DNA of 64,000 nt from Lineus longissimus (GCF_910592395.1 NC_088316.1:5210001-5274000); one strand, 5' to 3'. Counted from the first letter of the stretch, positions 11,401 through 24,118 are shown. Numbers and translations are program-made. The notes: generated by a model from the sequence alone, not told the origin.

Positions 11401-14400
11401 GTGCAGGGGGGGGGGGGGGTTAGTGAGATAAGTCATCTTAAGTTATCTGCAACCACAATTAAAGAGGTTGAATAGCGCCTCCAGAAGCAAGCAACAGCGC
11501 CACCCGTAGCAGAAATAAGAACTGCTTAGTGACGTCATGTTTCCATATACGGCATCTCATTTGCATATTTTTACAACCTTATTTACTACGAGTTATAAAT
11601 ATGCCAGTAGCACGTGGATCATGCCGGGCGGCGCTGTCAGGTGTTTCCACTATGGGTTACATAATCGGCTACAAAGAGGCCAGTGTTCTAGTAAATGAAG
11701 TTAGCAATGATAGCGAAAGAATGTTAGTGTATGTTACGCAGTCAATAGCGATAGTAGTGAGTTGGAGAGAGGAGAAAATGGAAAATGGAGAGAATAGTAG
11801 TATGGATTTCGAGTCCCAAGAAGAAACTTAGCAAAGTTTTCATCAAACTGATAATCATATTCCTTCCTTCTCTGTCTCCAACAATTAAAAGTTGCTGCCG
11901 TCAACCTGATGCTTTTATCCGCGAGCGAATCGACGAGACGAAGCATTTTTCAAGCATCCGAATGGTACCTTACAGATCCGCAAGGGGCGCGTTACCGAAA
12001 ATGTTGCAAAAATCAATAACGTGATCGTAAAGATTGTCATATTTTTCAAAATGAGAGTATGTAAATGATACGCAGACGGTAAACCAATGAAAGGCCAGTA
12101 TCTATTGAACCTTACAAGTGATTTGGGGGCCTTGAAACTCCTTATATTTATCAATGAAACCTTATTCCCGCCTAAGGTTTTGACCGGGCCGTCCAAAACT
12201 CCCCATTTTTTGGCGGGCCATTCCCTTTAAGCGAAGTATATAAGTTACTAATACATTTCAAACAAGTTTGTAAATCTACTCTTTATTTTTTATCACGTGT
12301 ATGGTAAGACTATTCAGTCAAGATTCAACAATAAACGTACGCAATACGTGATCATCTCCAACTGGAATATGATGGACTGGGCCCCGAGCTGAACGTCACC
12401 CAAAGTCCCTGCAACTATCGTACCGACTTCGAATCCAAGCCACAGCAGGTTAACGTTGAGCAAACCAAATATAGCCAGATTTAGGAAAGGGCCCCAGCTT
12501 TGGAAAAGTTCCATGGTCAAGCCTGAAAAAAAGAAGTGAAGTACACAATGTACTATCATTCCATTCTTTGAGTCTGTCAATATGATTATGAGTCCTGATG
12601 AATTGTATATGTTATTCTTTTTTAGGGTAATGAACCAGATGACGACATCACATCTTACGGTGCGTTGTAATTTCAAGTACTAATACAGATAATCAAAAAA
12701 TCGCATGCGTAGAGAAATTCATACGAACTTGCGTCAACTCCCTCGCATACACTGCGTCAAATCGGCACCCAAAATGTGGACGCCCACGTGCTCTTCGTCG
12801 GAGTACGAATTCGGCTTACACTGATCATTATATGAGTGGGTTTTCGCAAATCCCAAATGAAAGAAACTGATTTTAATCCATTTCAAGGCAATTACTCGTT
12901 GTCACTACAGTAATTTGCTGTTCTGTTATTACGGCCATATTACTTCTCATTTTTCACTTTTAGTTCACTACCTTCTCACTTACCTCCCCAAGTCACCTTG
13001 TACATCTTCGATATTAGGATATAAGACAGGACCAAAACGAACTGGGCGAACATACCCAATCCCATCGCCAAACCGGAACCCCTGAAATATAGAAACATGT
13101 ATGGGAATAATCGTGTTTCCTTTTCCTTAGTACTTTCCGATTTCGAACATATCCGATTTACATGTATAAATTGGTATCATGGCAAGTGACCAGAGACACA
13201 CAGAAGTGCAAATTCTAAAACAAGTGGGTTTAGAATGAACCGCACATTACAGTGTAAATGCACTATGCGCCATTTTGTTTGCATCGTTTTGAATTTGAAT
13301 TCAGCAGTCATGGTTAGGCAACCATAACCGCTTGGGTTGGTGCAAAATGTGGAAGCATTTTTGGTCTACATTTCAGCTCCACCCTGGCGGTTTTGGTGAG
13401 ACAACCAATACCTCCAGTTCGGTATCTATTACTTGAACCATGGGATGACGCCACAATCAAAAATATTGATCATGCAAAGATGGAGATTGTTTTATTTTAC
13501 AGCAGGGCGGAATGGACTACTGACCCCTGGCCTTGGATGAAGCCTGTGACGATATGTCCAATCTGGTTCGAAATTTGCAAGGTTTTAAACCAATTTAAGA
13601 AAACGTAATGTGGGAACTGAACTTATTTCGGGTAGCTACGAAGATGACTCCAATATCTATATTGCGGTCGTCTATACAAAAATATGAAGTTTTCTTTACA
13701 ATGACTTTTCAAGGTCCTGGATCCGACTATTGAGGCTTGGAACGGATCTTAAACGACCCACCCACACCCCTAAACTGTTTTCTTTTGCTTAACACCAAGC
13801 AGTGCTCGAATTCGGTTGATTTTGAACCCGGACATCGGAGGGCCAAATAAGGAGTGCTTTATATCGTTGGTCTCCGACGAAAAAGAATAGAAGGGCGCGC
13901 TCCGCCACGATAGGTGGATGGATGATATTTACTCTTCTTTCCTCCGCACTAGAAACATTGGCTAAAATGTATGTCACTTGTTCAAAACTTACGTGGTTCC
14001 AAGATCAAGGACTTGAATTAAGAGATACTGGGCCAAAGCGTTGATCCCGAGTGAGATAATACCCATCGCAAGTAGAGGGTAGATGATGCCCTGGTTTCTG
14101 ATGTATCTTGATAGAATCGTGTACCAATGGTTCGCCTATCGTAAAAAATTAAAAAATTAAAACATCCTGTTGCAAAACAACATTTTTTTTATGTCTGCTT
14201 CAATGAACGTTTAGACATTCCCTAAAACATACCGTAACCAGGCAATTGTTTGCGCCTCCTCAATTTCAATGCACATACGAAAAATTAGGAGATTCCATCC
14301 AGCGGTTAGGCGGTGGTAGACGTAAAGAGACTTTTACCAGTTCTAGTATTGATAATGATGCAAATAAAACGTTCTGTGTTGAGATGCTTTTTGAATGCAT

Positions 14401-17400
14401 TGTGTAGGAGTAGGCGGGTAATGAAAGTCATCCGATCACGCTGTCCGCTGCGCAGTTATTGGTTTCAAGAATCAATAATATAGTCTTTATCAACTCGTGT
14501 TAGTTTCCATCCCCAAATTTTACCGAAACTAAGATATTGAGTTAATAATCCGTCTATTCCATGGTCTACTTACGAATATAGCTGGTAGCATCACCAAACA
14601 GAAACCATCTGCGATCTCCGCCACCTTCGGGTCCTGGCCAGCTAATCTTAATATTCCATTTGTGTTGAGAAGAATAGCGATGCAAGGGAATACAGACAAG
14701 GTGATGATAACCCAACCTATGATATTGAAAATTACAGTGAGGCCAGGCGGCAAGCATCCCCCGGAATGCAAATCAATACAATGTGTTAAAAATGCATTCA
14801 AAAAGATGCTTTTCGTTACAACATTTTGGGGTCAGAGTGAAGATTTTTCTCACGATAAATTGGGTGATAACATCACATAATTCACAACACATAAAGTTCC
14901 CCAAAACATAGTTCCACGTGGCATTGATGCCTGGTGGTCAAATTACCTGCACACATTAGTAATATTCTTAAGTCAAACTCGCACAGTGCCGAAATAAAAA
15001 AAAATCAGACACGGGAATTGATCAATTATTGCCACCATCTTGGATATCGGCATCCTTAGAATCAGGTGTTTGATAATCCTTCGTCATATGTAATGCGTCA
15101 CCACTTCAGACCAGGCCGATTTAGTGGCACTTTCTCTCATAAAACGTTTTATTTTATCAATAAATAACAGTACATGATCTTTATAAATAAAACCTGACAT
15201 TTTCTGGTGGGTTTTAAGGTGATTTTATGGAGCACTATAAATGCAGCATAGGGTAGCAATCATTTTCGCGGGCTGAGTGGTGATGCGATAGCCTCTTTGC
15301 AAATCTAAAAGTTATTTCCTATTCTATACCCGCGGTACTGCTTTTTTTCAAGATGGTGGCAACTTACTGGTACTGGAGGCGTTGTAAGGAACGAAATCAG
15401 CGCCTCTAGTGTCAAGATTGATTCTAAAGTGAGGAATCTCATTTCGTCTCAAACAAACATTAACAAACTATGTTAAATTTACATAGTGCAGTTTATACAA
15501 GTATGTAATCATGACACCAAGGTTAATTCATCTTGTTTAATGTCATTTTACTCCGAATTAGAAGTACCTGACATATGTACGTAACGTTAAGTTGTTTCAG
15601 CTTAATTCATGAAATGAATGTGTTTCTATTGGTACTTTTATTAGAGTGGCAATCCACGTAGCCGAGGTTGTACTGACCTGAGCGGTTGTACAGGTATAAA
15701 ACAGGGGGCTGGGCGTAGATAGCGGGGGGGGGGGGGGGGAAAATGTTTGGGTACTCACTCCTCTGTAGGTACATTCCGACCTGTTTCATGTTTCCACTCC
15801 CGTAAGTCTGGAACAAATTAAAAGCGAGAAAACTCTTATCGAATGTACAAAATTTAATAAATCTTTAAGCCTTTTTTAAAAAAGGATAGTCAATATGTTC
15901 CGGAACTCATGATAGTTTTCATTAAAGCCCTCTAATATTGTCACCAGCACGATCGAAATGTCGTGACCTTATTTAGCTCCGAACCCTTGAAGATGAAGGA
16001 GATATGGCATTTCGTCAAAATAAAAATCCTTTGTATTCTATTTGTCATGCTGGGGCACGATTATGGTCCTCGCACGTCTTATAAGAATTTTAGAACTTCA
16101 TAAAAACGCCATTTGCTTTATTGACTTGATACACGTCAGCACTCCTGAATAAATTAAACTGTTTCAGGCATGTTTTGTTTGACAAAAAACAACAACACTA
16201 AATAGCAACAACCAGCTAACGATACCAAGAAACAAATAGGAGCGGATTTAGCTTTTAAAAGCCATCCATTGTAATAACTTTGAACCTTTCGTGCGAGATA
16301 TTCAAAGGTGTAACAAGAGGCAATAAGGAGCAGTGAGTCTTTATCAATATTCTTAGGTCCAGTAAATATACAACTTTACATCTTAAAGGAAACCTATCAA
16401 GAAACGCTCATAAAAATGGGGAGTTTTGAACGGTCCGGTTAAAACCTAAGGCGGGAATTAGCTTCCATTGATAAATCATAGCAGTTTCGAGTTCCCCTCA
16501 GGTAGTTGATTATGTGAGCAGTGCACATGGGTAACATTGCATAACGCATAACTAAACTGTCTTCAGTCAATGAACTGCATAAGATCAGAAGTAATCACCA
16601 ATTTAGTTATTTGTACTACGTACAGTTAGTCTGAATAAAGATTTTGAGCCACGACGGGATCTTATTCATTCTTGATATTTTTACTGGCGATTAGACTGTA
16701 CCTGTGAAAAAAGTGTATCGCATGCCGTTGCAAGTCCATTCCCAATTGTCACCGCTGCAACTTTAATCACGGTGTTCGCGAGAGACACACCGCCCAATTC
16801 CTTGTCGCCGAGGTGCCCGGAGAAGAGGATACTTATAGACTGCTGAATCACGTTAAGAATAAAGAGGACAACCTATAATAAAAAGATAAAAATAACGGAT
16901 TAAAGTCACCATGATACACGCTACATGACAAATCGGATGGGCCAGAAAAAAATGGTACACTACGAAATATAGCATAAAAAAGTACAGAATATGCTATTTA
17001 GATATTGATAATCATGATGTTGATATATTGCCACATTCAGTACGAACCTTAGGCCATCCGTCGGATATGTATTGTTGAATTCAGCATATTTTGAAGGGAA
17101 AGTCTGCTCAGGTCGTGGACATGCTTTCACTTGAATGACGGTCTCTCACTTAAAAGGCGGTCTCTCACTTGAAAGACGGTATCTCACTTGAAAGGGGTCT
17201 CTCACTTGAAAGACGGTCTCTCAATTGAAACAGGTCTCTCAATTGACAGACGCCCAAGTTACTCAAATGGAGACCAGATGCAACCATTCGCGCTACTCTC
17301 GGGAATTGGCATCAACAGATAACAATTGATAATTCGCCTATTTGTAGGAGATGAGTTTGAAGCTTATGACAATTCTCCGGATCTCACTTATGCTTGGAAT

Positions 17401-17958
17401 TGAAAGTAAAGATCAATACCCACAAATTAAGCAAACGAATATGATATTCGCCGAGCGGTATTCCCTACATAGGATATGTCGTTTTGGGAATAAGATTGCT
17501 TTATACTTGTAACAACCGCAGACGCCACCAAAATGGAAACTCTTTACTTCCAAACGCTCATCTCTCATGCCAAGCGCCTGACGAGAAGGCAGATTTTACT
17601 ACACCATGTTTAACCACATCATAGCAAGCGGCTATCAAACCAACCGGCCGCCTCGAGTAACCTGTGGGCCTAGAATCTCGACCCTCCGTTCACGGGCGGA
17701 CGAATTAACCACCATTTGACCACAAGGCCAACGGTGTTTAGAAAAATAAAAACCTCTGCTCACCATGGTCCAGGAGAGGTTAAAAACCTCTTTCATTTCC
17801 GCCGGTACCCATGTTGGAATCCGAACACCGCAGTATTTCTTGCCAGTTGTTACGTCGTCAGCCTCAATTCTAACGGTTCCATGGCTAATGTCAATTGAAT
17901 CAGAGTATCGTTCATCCCTTTTATTGGGACTTCCCGTCAATTTTATGTCTTGAGCCAT
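5461..17958 (-). CDS. SLC47/MATE-type multidrug and toxin extrusion transporter, 13 coding exons
   Basis: Predicted coding exons (minus): 17958-17764, 16872-16702, 15807-15759, 14716-14574, 14135-13993, 13081-12984, 12522-12341, 11077-10969, 9967-9892, 8899-8830, 7938-7711, 6451-6370, 5819-5461. All introns are GT..AG, every phase matches, and the total of 1905 nt gives 634 residues plus TAA. Landmarks in order are LFSGHLGDKELGGVSLA and ACDTLFSQTYGSGNMKQVG near residues 80-140, ANHWYTILSRYIRNQGI, WLGFEVGTIVAGTLGDVQLGA with the conserved membrane glutamate, GTGIGGNIRVGQLLGA, GILRGCGRQ and YIVGLPVGISLM. All are eukaryotic MATE signatures. By family knowledge the protein is a plasma-membrane antiporter exporting organic cations against protons. 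Vertebrate members are about 570-600 residues; this one is longer mainly through its C-terminal tail, where the last exon has a 13th membrane segment after FRRGL and then five N-glycosylation sequons. The start chosen is the ATG at 17958, in a good GCCATGG context; an ATG at 17979 is also in frame. No defect was seen. It is an SLC47A-family member, but the paralogue is not assignable. Confidence 0.93.
6975..7048. repeat. perfect 22-bp inverted repeat in MATE intron 12
   Basis: TATGGCTGGCGCGAGTGGACAG at 6975-6996 is matched by its exact reverse complement at 7027-7048, with a 30-bp spacer. GGCGCGAGTGGAC is also repeated directly inside the spacer. It is probably a small foldback insertion. Confidence 0.7.
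9223..9649. mobile_element. GC-rich MITE in MATE intron 9, 427 bp
   Basis: The left end is TAAAGCCCGCAGCACACTAG followed by CCGCCAACTTTGGCG. The right end, reverse-complemented, reads TAAAGCCCGTAGCTCACTAG followed by CCGCCAGCTTCGGCG. The interior repeats GCCGACGCC and GGCGGC words and is far richer in GC than the intron around it. No transposase is encoded. Open frames at 9136-9389 and 9390-9650 are composition artefacts. Confidence 0.75.
10487..10946 (+). mobile_element. internally deleted PIF/Harbinger-like element in MATE intron 8
   Basis: The ends are GGCTGAGTTCACATAG and a right end whose reverse complement reads GGCTAAGTTCACACAG, flanked by TTA on the left and TTT on the right, close to the 3-bp TWA sites of this superfamily. 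Inside, at 10621-10833, an ATG begins a frame reading MDTSDEEVLALLLLTEAEEA, later ERTEWVRQHF. This looks like the acidic N-terminus and W-V-R motif of Harbinger transposases. The frame runs into short ATTCGCTATACG-type repeats and ends after 70 residues, so the catalytic part is missing. The right end lies only 22 bp from the splice donor of MATE exon 8. Confidence 0.65.
11459..12230 (-). mobile_element. 772-bp element with TTAA ends, copy 1, in MATE intron 7
   Basis: Runs from TTAAAGAGGTTGAATAGCGCC to GGCGGGCCATTCCCTTTAA. A copy of exactly the same length lies inverted at 20821-21592, with only scattered differences by eye. Both ends carry TTAA, as expected for piggyBac-type target sites, and the next bases form a weak inverted repeat (AGAGGTTG against AGGGAATG). 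A conserved frame of about 90-150 codons exists in both copies but shows no recognisable domain, so I treat the element as non-autonomous. Confidence 0.75.
16412..16510 (+). mobile_element. diverged end fragment of the 772-bp TTAA element
   Basis: AAAATGGGGAGTTTTGAACGG, then AACCTAAGGCGGGAAT and a TTGATAAAT stretch, resemble the right end of the elements at 12230 and 20821, with more differences than those two show to each other. It lies in MATE intron 2. Confidence 0.5.
17138..17252. repeat. short tandem repeat, about 23-bp unit
   Basis: About five to six imperfect units of GACGGTCTCTCACTTGAAA in MATE intron 1, with later units changing to CAATTGA. Confidence 0.75.
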
Positions 17959-20820
17959 GGCCAAACTGAAAATATTCATGGTTTACCATAATCCAATTCT
18001 TACAGTTATGATTCGATCACGCCAAACGGGTTTACTATTTTCCAAACAGGGGTGTTTTACATTGTATTAGTGCATTCATTAAAACTACATGCACGGGTTA
18101 CCCCCTATATTGCCTGACGTAAGAATAAAATGTGATTGAATTGGAACCGTAAGTAAAATTCTGAAAACAAACACAAGGCATTTTTCAAACCAACGCCCTA
18201 CACCAGGATTCAGTATAACGTTTCTTTGCAGACAGCTCCACGGCGTGCATCTATAGTCCGGTAAATCCAAGTTGGTGTTATTTCCAGTAGATAACCTCCG
18301 GCTCTTCTGTTTATTGCATCTTTGGGCGTCGATTTTTTAACAAAAGTTTTCTTTGAATTAAATCAGCCAGCAAGTGCATAGCGATTGACATGGAATTATC
18401 ATCATCCCCCCCCAACTCGCGCCGAAGGCGCGTTTTGAACGGGGGTCTTGTGGCCGTCCCCCAAAAAGATTTTTGAGATTAAGTGGCTTAGATGCGTTTT
18501 CCTCGTATCTGACGACAACATATTGGTTTCGTTTGCCTGAAACAAATGATTTTTTCCAACACGGGTTTTTGTTATTTTTGTGCTGACAGAAAAAAAGCGT
18601 ACTATTTCGTGAATCTGAAACTAAATTTATATAATTATATATTATATCAATAGAAAGTTTTCTCAATGCACTTAAGAGGGATGTATATAAAACACTCCTC
18701 ACAGTTGTCAATTTCGCCAGTCACAAAAAATCAGGCCGGTCTACTGTTACGGGAAATCTATACCCCACGCAAAGCGGCAGTATCGATTGGGCACTGTGTT
18801 CTTGGCCTTTTTAAAGGCCAATACTCCAGGTATTTTGCTATTTCCTTCTGTAAGACGATATCAAAAGTGCACCTAACAAACACCTAATATACAATTTAGA
18901 AAACCCCATGCAATTTGCCCCATCCATTTTGAACATGTATAGCCATTTATGTGTTTGACATTGGATTACCTCATTAGCTGGCTTGTTAGAGCCAGGCGAC
19001 GGGTTCACCAAAAGCTGTGATGTAGATCAGGCTATTGCCTTATTTGGGAGGGCAAATATCCATTAATCTTCTTAAAATTGACATAGAAATCCAACATCAG
19101 CCTGTTCTATGTCACTAAACCAGTGTAAAAGTCCCGTCTTTCAGGATTTGAACATGTCCTGCAATCATAAAAGCAGGACTATTGGGCTTTAAGCCTGAAT
19201 TAAAGTTGAACTTACAATTGCGTGGTTTCCTTGAATTCTGATCTTAGGCCATAATTTCCTCTAAAAAGAGTCGATTTATCAAAGCGGAGAACAACCGATT
19301 TAAACTGTAAATATATATCTGTTCAATTCACATAATTGTCTTTCATTTAGGTATATTGACTGATAACCTAGGATTCGACCTAAATCGATTAATCTATTCC
19401 GAATACAATGGCCATGTACGATTTGATATATGAGTTAAGGAGCAACTTGATCAAATATGATAATCGTTTTCGACCTCAAATCAGTGAAATCTGGGTGACA
19501 ATATCGATTATGGCCAAACCCTGAGCGAAATCATTATATCAAAATATGTCTATGGGTCTCGTGGGTCAGACGTGAAAATATGAGAGTTCATCTGTTACCC
19601 GAGGGTAGAGTAACTGAAGAGTGTCACATGAAATTAAGTCATTTCTAAAATGCGCATAAATCGCACTAAATCTTTACCACTTACAACTAATTTCAGGAGA
19701 TGCAATAAATTACTGGGAACCAACAGATGCATGCGTACACAGAATGTCATAGCCAACTACAAGTTAGGGGGGGGGGGGGGGGGGAAGGGACACTTGATGG
19801 CACAGAGTAGGCTTCTGGTTTTCTTACCCGTTCCTATCTCTAGCTATGCCTATCTCCCCCTATCTCCAAAGATAGTTCCAAAACTGAATGAGAATACATA
19901 ATGTAGTTAAACGACCGAGTGCCCATGACGTCGTCACCACTTAGGATAATCCAAAGAATCGAACCAATAACCATAACAAAGCACCATACCACCATCAACA
20001 ATGTGTATAGCATTGCCAAGCTCATCAACAAATAGAAGTGTGCAAATTTATTATCATTAAGTCGCATTCAGATTGTCACATCAACCGGTCCGAAAGTTTG
20101 ACATCCCAGCCATTCCAGTCTATTTTGGTCCGGCTCGTGAATTCGATGAGGGCTCGACGGGCCACCTGTGTCCCTTCGATGTCGTTGCATTACGCGATAA
20201 TTGAGGAAGTTTATTCAACTTCATTTCAATGGCATCTTTTTTTATCAAGGGATGGTCGTCCCCCATGTCACTGTACAATTGTGCAAGTTATTGAGGTCAA
20301 CGCTGTAAACCTCGGTTGTTTCCGTGAGAGTTGACGTTTGGTCAGGTGATGAGGTTACCGAATCAAATACACTATTCATCTTGAACTGGAGGCGAGGTTC
20401 AAGGAACCCAGGCAGTGCAATCCAATGATACAAAACCAAGCGTCCAGCGTCCAAAATCTGCGTCCAGGTTTACCAACTACCCGCAAACGGGGGTATAATT
20501 TGCAATGCGTGCAGTAAATGTCAGGCATGTCAGGTTCCTATGCATGGCGTTCAGTCAGAAGCCCCAGATCCATAATTTTTAGCCTAATTACAATGTAGCA
20601 TAAACTAGCATATTTTACCCCATTAAGCCCCAAATGAGATTATTCAAGATTCTGATATGTTGTTTGGGGAAGGGGTTCATCGATGGTCATTCCTAAATGA
20701 ATAAAGGTGGAATCGTTCTGTTGCAATTTGCAGGTCCAGCTGCCAATTCGACTTAACACACATTTCACGGATAAAATCACGTAGCTGCCAGTTGACATGA
20801 TAGAAAAATTGAACATAAAG
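17959..20820. other. upstream region of the MATE gene, no confirmed gene
   Basis: A TTTTCAG just 5' of the chosen start codon suggests the MATE start lies just inside an exon whose partner, a non-coding first exon, would be further right; I could not place it. A G-run sits at 19767-19784. On the minus strand 19840-20067 encodes a short frame with two hydrophobic segments (LLMSLAMLYTLLMVVWCFVM and a second), and 20120-20262 has a frame starting MGDDHPLIKKDAIEMK. They might be pieces of a small membrane-protein gene, but their frames do not join and I assign no function. Confidence 0.3.
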
Positions 20821-21592
20821 TTAAAGGGAATGGCCCGCCAAAAAATGGGGAGTTTTGGACGGCCCGGTCAAAACCTTAGGCGGGAATAAGGTTTCATTGA
20901 TAAATATAAGGAGTTTCAAGGCCCCCAAATCACTTGTAAGGTTCAATAGATACTGGCCTTTCATTGGTTTACCGTCTGCGTATCATTTACATACTCTCAT
21001 TTTGAAAAATATGACAATATTTACGATCACGTTATTGATTTTTGCAACATTTTCGGTAACGCGCCCCTTGCGGATCTGTAAGGTACCATTCGGATGCTTG
21101 AAAAATGCTTGTCTCGTCGATTCGCTCGCGGATAAACACATCAGGTTGACTGCAGCAACTTTTAATTGTTGGAGACAGAGAAGGAAGGAATATGATTATC
21201 AGTTTGATGAAAACTTTGCAAAGTTTCTTCTTGGGACTCGAAATCCATACTACAATTCTCTCCATTTTCCATTTTCTCCTCTCTCCAACTCACTACTATC
21301 GCTATTGACTGCGTAACATACACTAACATTCTTTCGCTATCATTGCTAACTTCATTTACTAGAACACTGGCCTCTTTGTAGCCGATTATGTAACCCATAG
21401 TGGAAACACCTGACAGCGCCGCCCGGCATGATCCACGTGCTACTGGCATATTTATAACTCGTAGTAAATAAGGTTGTAAAAATATGCAAATGAGATGCCG
21501 TATATGGAAACCATGACGTCACTAAGCAGTTCTTATTTCTGCTACGGGTGGCGCTGTTGCTTGCTTCTGGAGGCGCTATTCAACCTCTTTAA
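20821..21592 (+). mobile_element. 772-bp element with TTAA ends, copy 2
   Basis: Inverted, near-identical partner of the copy at 11459-12230, with the same length and the same TTAA termini. Its frame (20855-21316) stays open longer because of small differences, but it matches no domain I know. Confidence 0.75.
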
Positions 21593-22630
21593 CATAGTTT
21601 ATCAAAATGCCTCATACTTGGTCAAGAATATGCATCATGCAGTGTGGGCGTATTATCAAAATGTAGATACCGTATTTTTGGCTCTATAAGACTGATCCGT
21701 GATGTGCATGTCCGGCCAACCCCTTGCATATTTGTTAGTCGGAGGGTTTATTTATCGTTCACTGATATAAGAAGCCAAGAAGCTACGGGCCTAGATATTG
21801 AGGTGTAGAACGTTTCCATTCATATTACTTCATGCCAATAAGGTCGCGTCACATTATGGGAATCCTTTTGAAACGTTTCGTAGATGTAACCTGCATGACC
21901 TGGAGACAAACGAGGAAGAAAACCGGGGAATGAGAGAAAGGTGAAGAGGAGGTTGGTCGGAACATGGACAGAGGTGGATGAGGAAGTCGTCCGTTGGTTT
22001 GAAGATCTGCGAGAGAGACTGCTGACTGTATCCCTTAAAGGTGAACTGACAGAGTATAATTTTCTGATTTAAGTTCATGATTTCGTTTTAGTACATTGTA
22101 AGATCCAACATTGCGCAGAGAGGTCTTTAATAACCCCCGCAACAATTATGTAATATCCCTTTGAATGTCAGACACTCAAAAAACGCAATTCAAACTACGC
22201 GCCAAGAAACTTTAATCCGTGACGTCATTCCTAGAACCTGCTGCGAGAGTGGGGAGATCGAGAACAATATGCCATATGTAATTTGTACACAACATTCAGC
22301 GCAAAAATAGATTTCATGACTCGGGTGAGTGACCCGTTTTCCTTGAACATGTTGGAGTTAGCCCAGCCGTCGATACAAGTACATTGGTCGAAACACACAA
22401 AAGATAGGGCTCTTCCATCAGTGGGAGGTACGATCCGCGACTGGCTTTTCTTTCAGAGGGAGATGGTAATATGAATTTACAAGGCGTTCCGATAAAAAAT
22501 GGGTTACTACTCTTATAGTATATGTTTGTCATGATCATGGAAAAGGATCGCCTGCCTCCCCTTAGCCCACAAGAAACCTTTTTATGCACATTAGGTTTTT
22601 TTTACCCCAGATCAGAAATTCGAAAAGAAT

Positions 22631-22846
22631 TTAAAAGGACACTGTAGACTAGGGCGGACAAGTTAAAGTTACAGAAAGTCCCCAATAGGGATCTCTCGCA
22701 CCTCACAGTATATCTAAACTATTCAAGCTTTTACAATGAATATATTTAATGCTGAATTTAACTTGACCCAGTGCCCTTACTCTGTATGTTAGTCACCTGA
22801 AGATGGCCAATTTAACCCCCATTCTCCTGCCTATAGTCCCCTTTAA
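22631..22846. mobile_element. MITE of the TTAAAGGGG family, 216 bp
   Basis: Starts TTAAAAGGACACTGTAGAC and ends CTGCCTATAGTCCCCTTTAA. The middle shares GTCCCCAATAGGGATCTCTC and GATGGCCAATTTAACCCCC with the copies at 1254-1467 and 2165-2300. Confidence 0.6.
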
Positions 22847-23200
22847 GATATTTTTCCCTGCTTAGGTACTCCAGAGCACTGGACTTTCCTCGACCCTTCA
22901 CCCATACATGTTTTTGATGACATAATGGACTACAAAGGATTCTACTGCTTGGGATGATATTACCTTTTCGAATTACATCTTTATCCCTCTACATGGATGT
23001 GATACAAATAAAGTGGAACTTCCCTTAGCTGAAACAACTCTACTTAAGGACACACCCTCTATTAATGACACAGCATGTCATGATGTGGCCCCAAGTTGGT
23101 CCTTTCCAGCGAATTTTAACTGTTTAATTAGGACTTTCAATTAAGGATAGCATTTGCCAGTCCAAAGGTTGTCCTTTCTACTGTTAGTAGTGAATTACAT

Positions 23201-23288
23201 TGTCTTATTGCTATAAGACTAATCAGACTAGTCTTATAGCAATAAGACTAATCAAATGTTTTTGATTAGTCTTATAGCAATAAGACAA
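23201..23288. repeat. nested hairpin of TCTTATTGCTATAAGACTA units
   Basis: TTGTCTTATTGCTATAAGAC and its reverse complement alternate. The outermost arms are 23201-23225 and 23262-23287, and an inner copy sits at 23229-23254. The unit itself is partly palindromic. It may be a foldback element remnant. Confidence 0.7.
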
Positions 23289-24118
23289 TTATTTTTGGAC
23301 TAATGAGTTTTTAAAAAATCCCTTTATTACAATGACTATGAGTTTTTTTAAAAATTAGGCCAGTGTGCAAAGTTCTTAGCATTGAATGGTTGCTTAAGAA
23401 GCATTGAATGGTTACTTTCTTAAGCAAATTTTACGGCTAAGCCAATAGGTACACTTTAAGGGGGGGGGGGACTGTAGTAGGGGTGCAGAAAGTTTTTTGC
23501 ATTCCTTTACATGAGATTTTTCCTATATATTTTTACTTGTTCAGGAGTCTTAAAATCCTATCCTCAAGACAGAGCCAGTCATGACATGCTCCTCCCCTTG
23601 CAGAATCTTTTCAATTTCATTGTATGATGAATGCTTGTGATAAATGTATTATGCACAGAGTGACTCGTTTTTAACTGTAACTATACAATAATCATGTTCT
23701 TGTTATAAAGCCTGTGACTTCACACATGCACATGTTCATGCAATTATCTATTAACTCATTGTTTATTGTACTTCGTACGAAATAAATAAATAAATAATAA
23801 AAATAAAGAGGATAATATCACCACTTATGGTTATTCTTGTACGCCATAGCACTTGCAGCTGATCAACAGACTATGAAATAAGAAGTTTCGCGAATTTGTA
23901 TAAGAAAGAGCATAAATGTCAAAATTCCCGCAAGAAGAAGGACGTCACATGACATACATGTGATCAAATAGTTGATACATACTAGATTTACAAAGTGCAA
24001 ATCGACGGCTCTGGCCAACAAAGAAATCCCGCGAAACGGGTCACTCACCCGAGTCATGAAATAACTTTTTGCACATTCAGCATCGACACATTTTTTTCTT
24101 CCATTTAAACTTTGAAAT

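Larger units (their letters stand above)
21593..24118. other. repeat-rich spacer before the THAP gene
   Basis: No host gene seen. It contains the MITE at 22631-22846, nested hairpins at 23201-23288 and a G-run at 23461-23470. The segment 22301-22375 (GCAAAAATAGATTTCATGAC then TCGGGTGAGTGACCCGTTT) recurs inverted and diverged at 24001-24072, directly in front of the THAP start codon. Confidence 0.45.

Noticed and set aside
11529-12196. Frame shared with 20855-21316, suggesting a conserved gene
   Set aside because: Both frames are inside the two near-identical 772-bp elements, so conservation reflects recent copying, not selection. No domain is recognisable.
19840-20454. Possible small two-helix membrane protein gene on the minus strand
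   Set aside because: The hydrophobic frame has a stop just before its ATG, and the upstream frames do not join it through convincing splice sites. Mentioned only within the regional entry.
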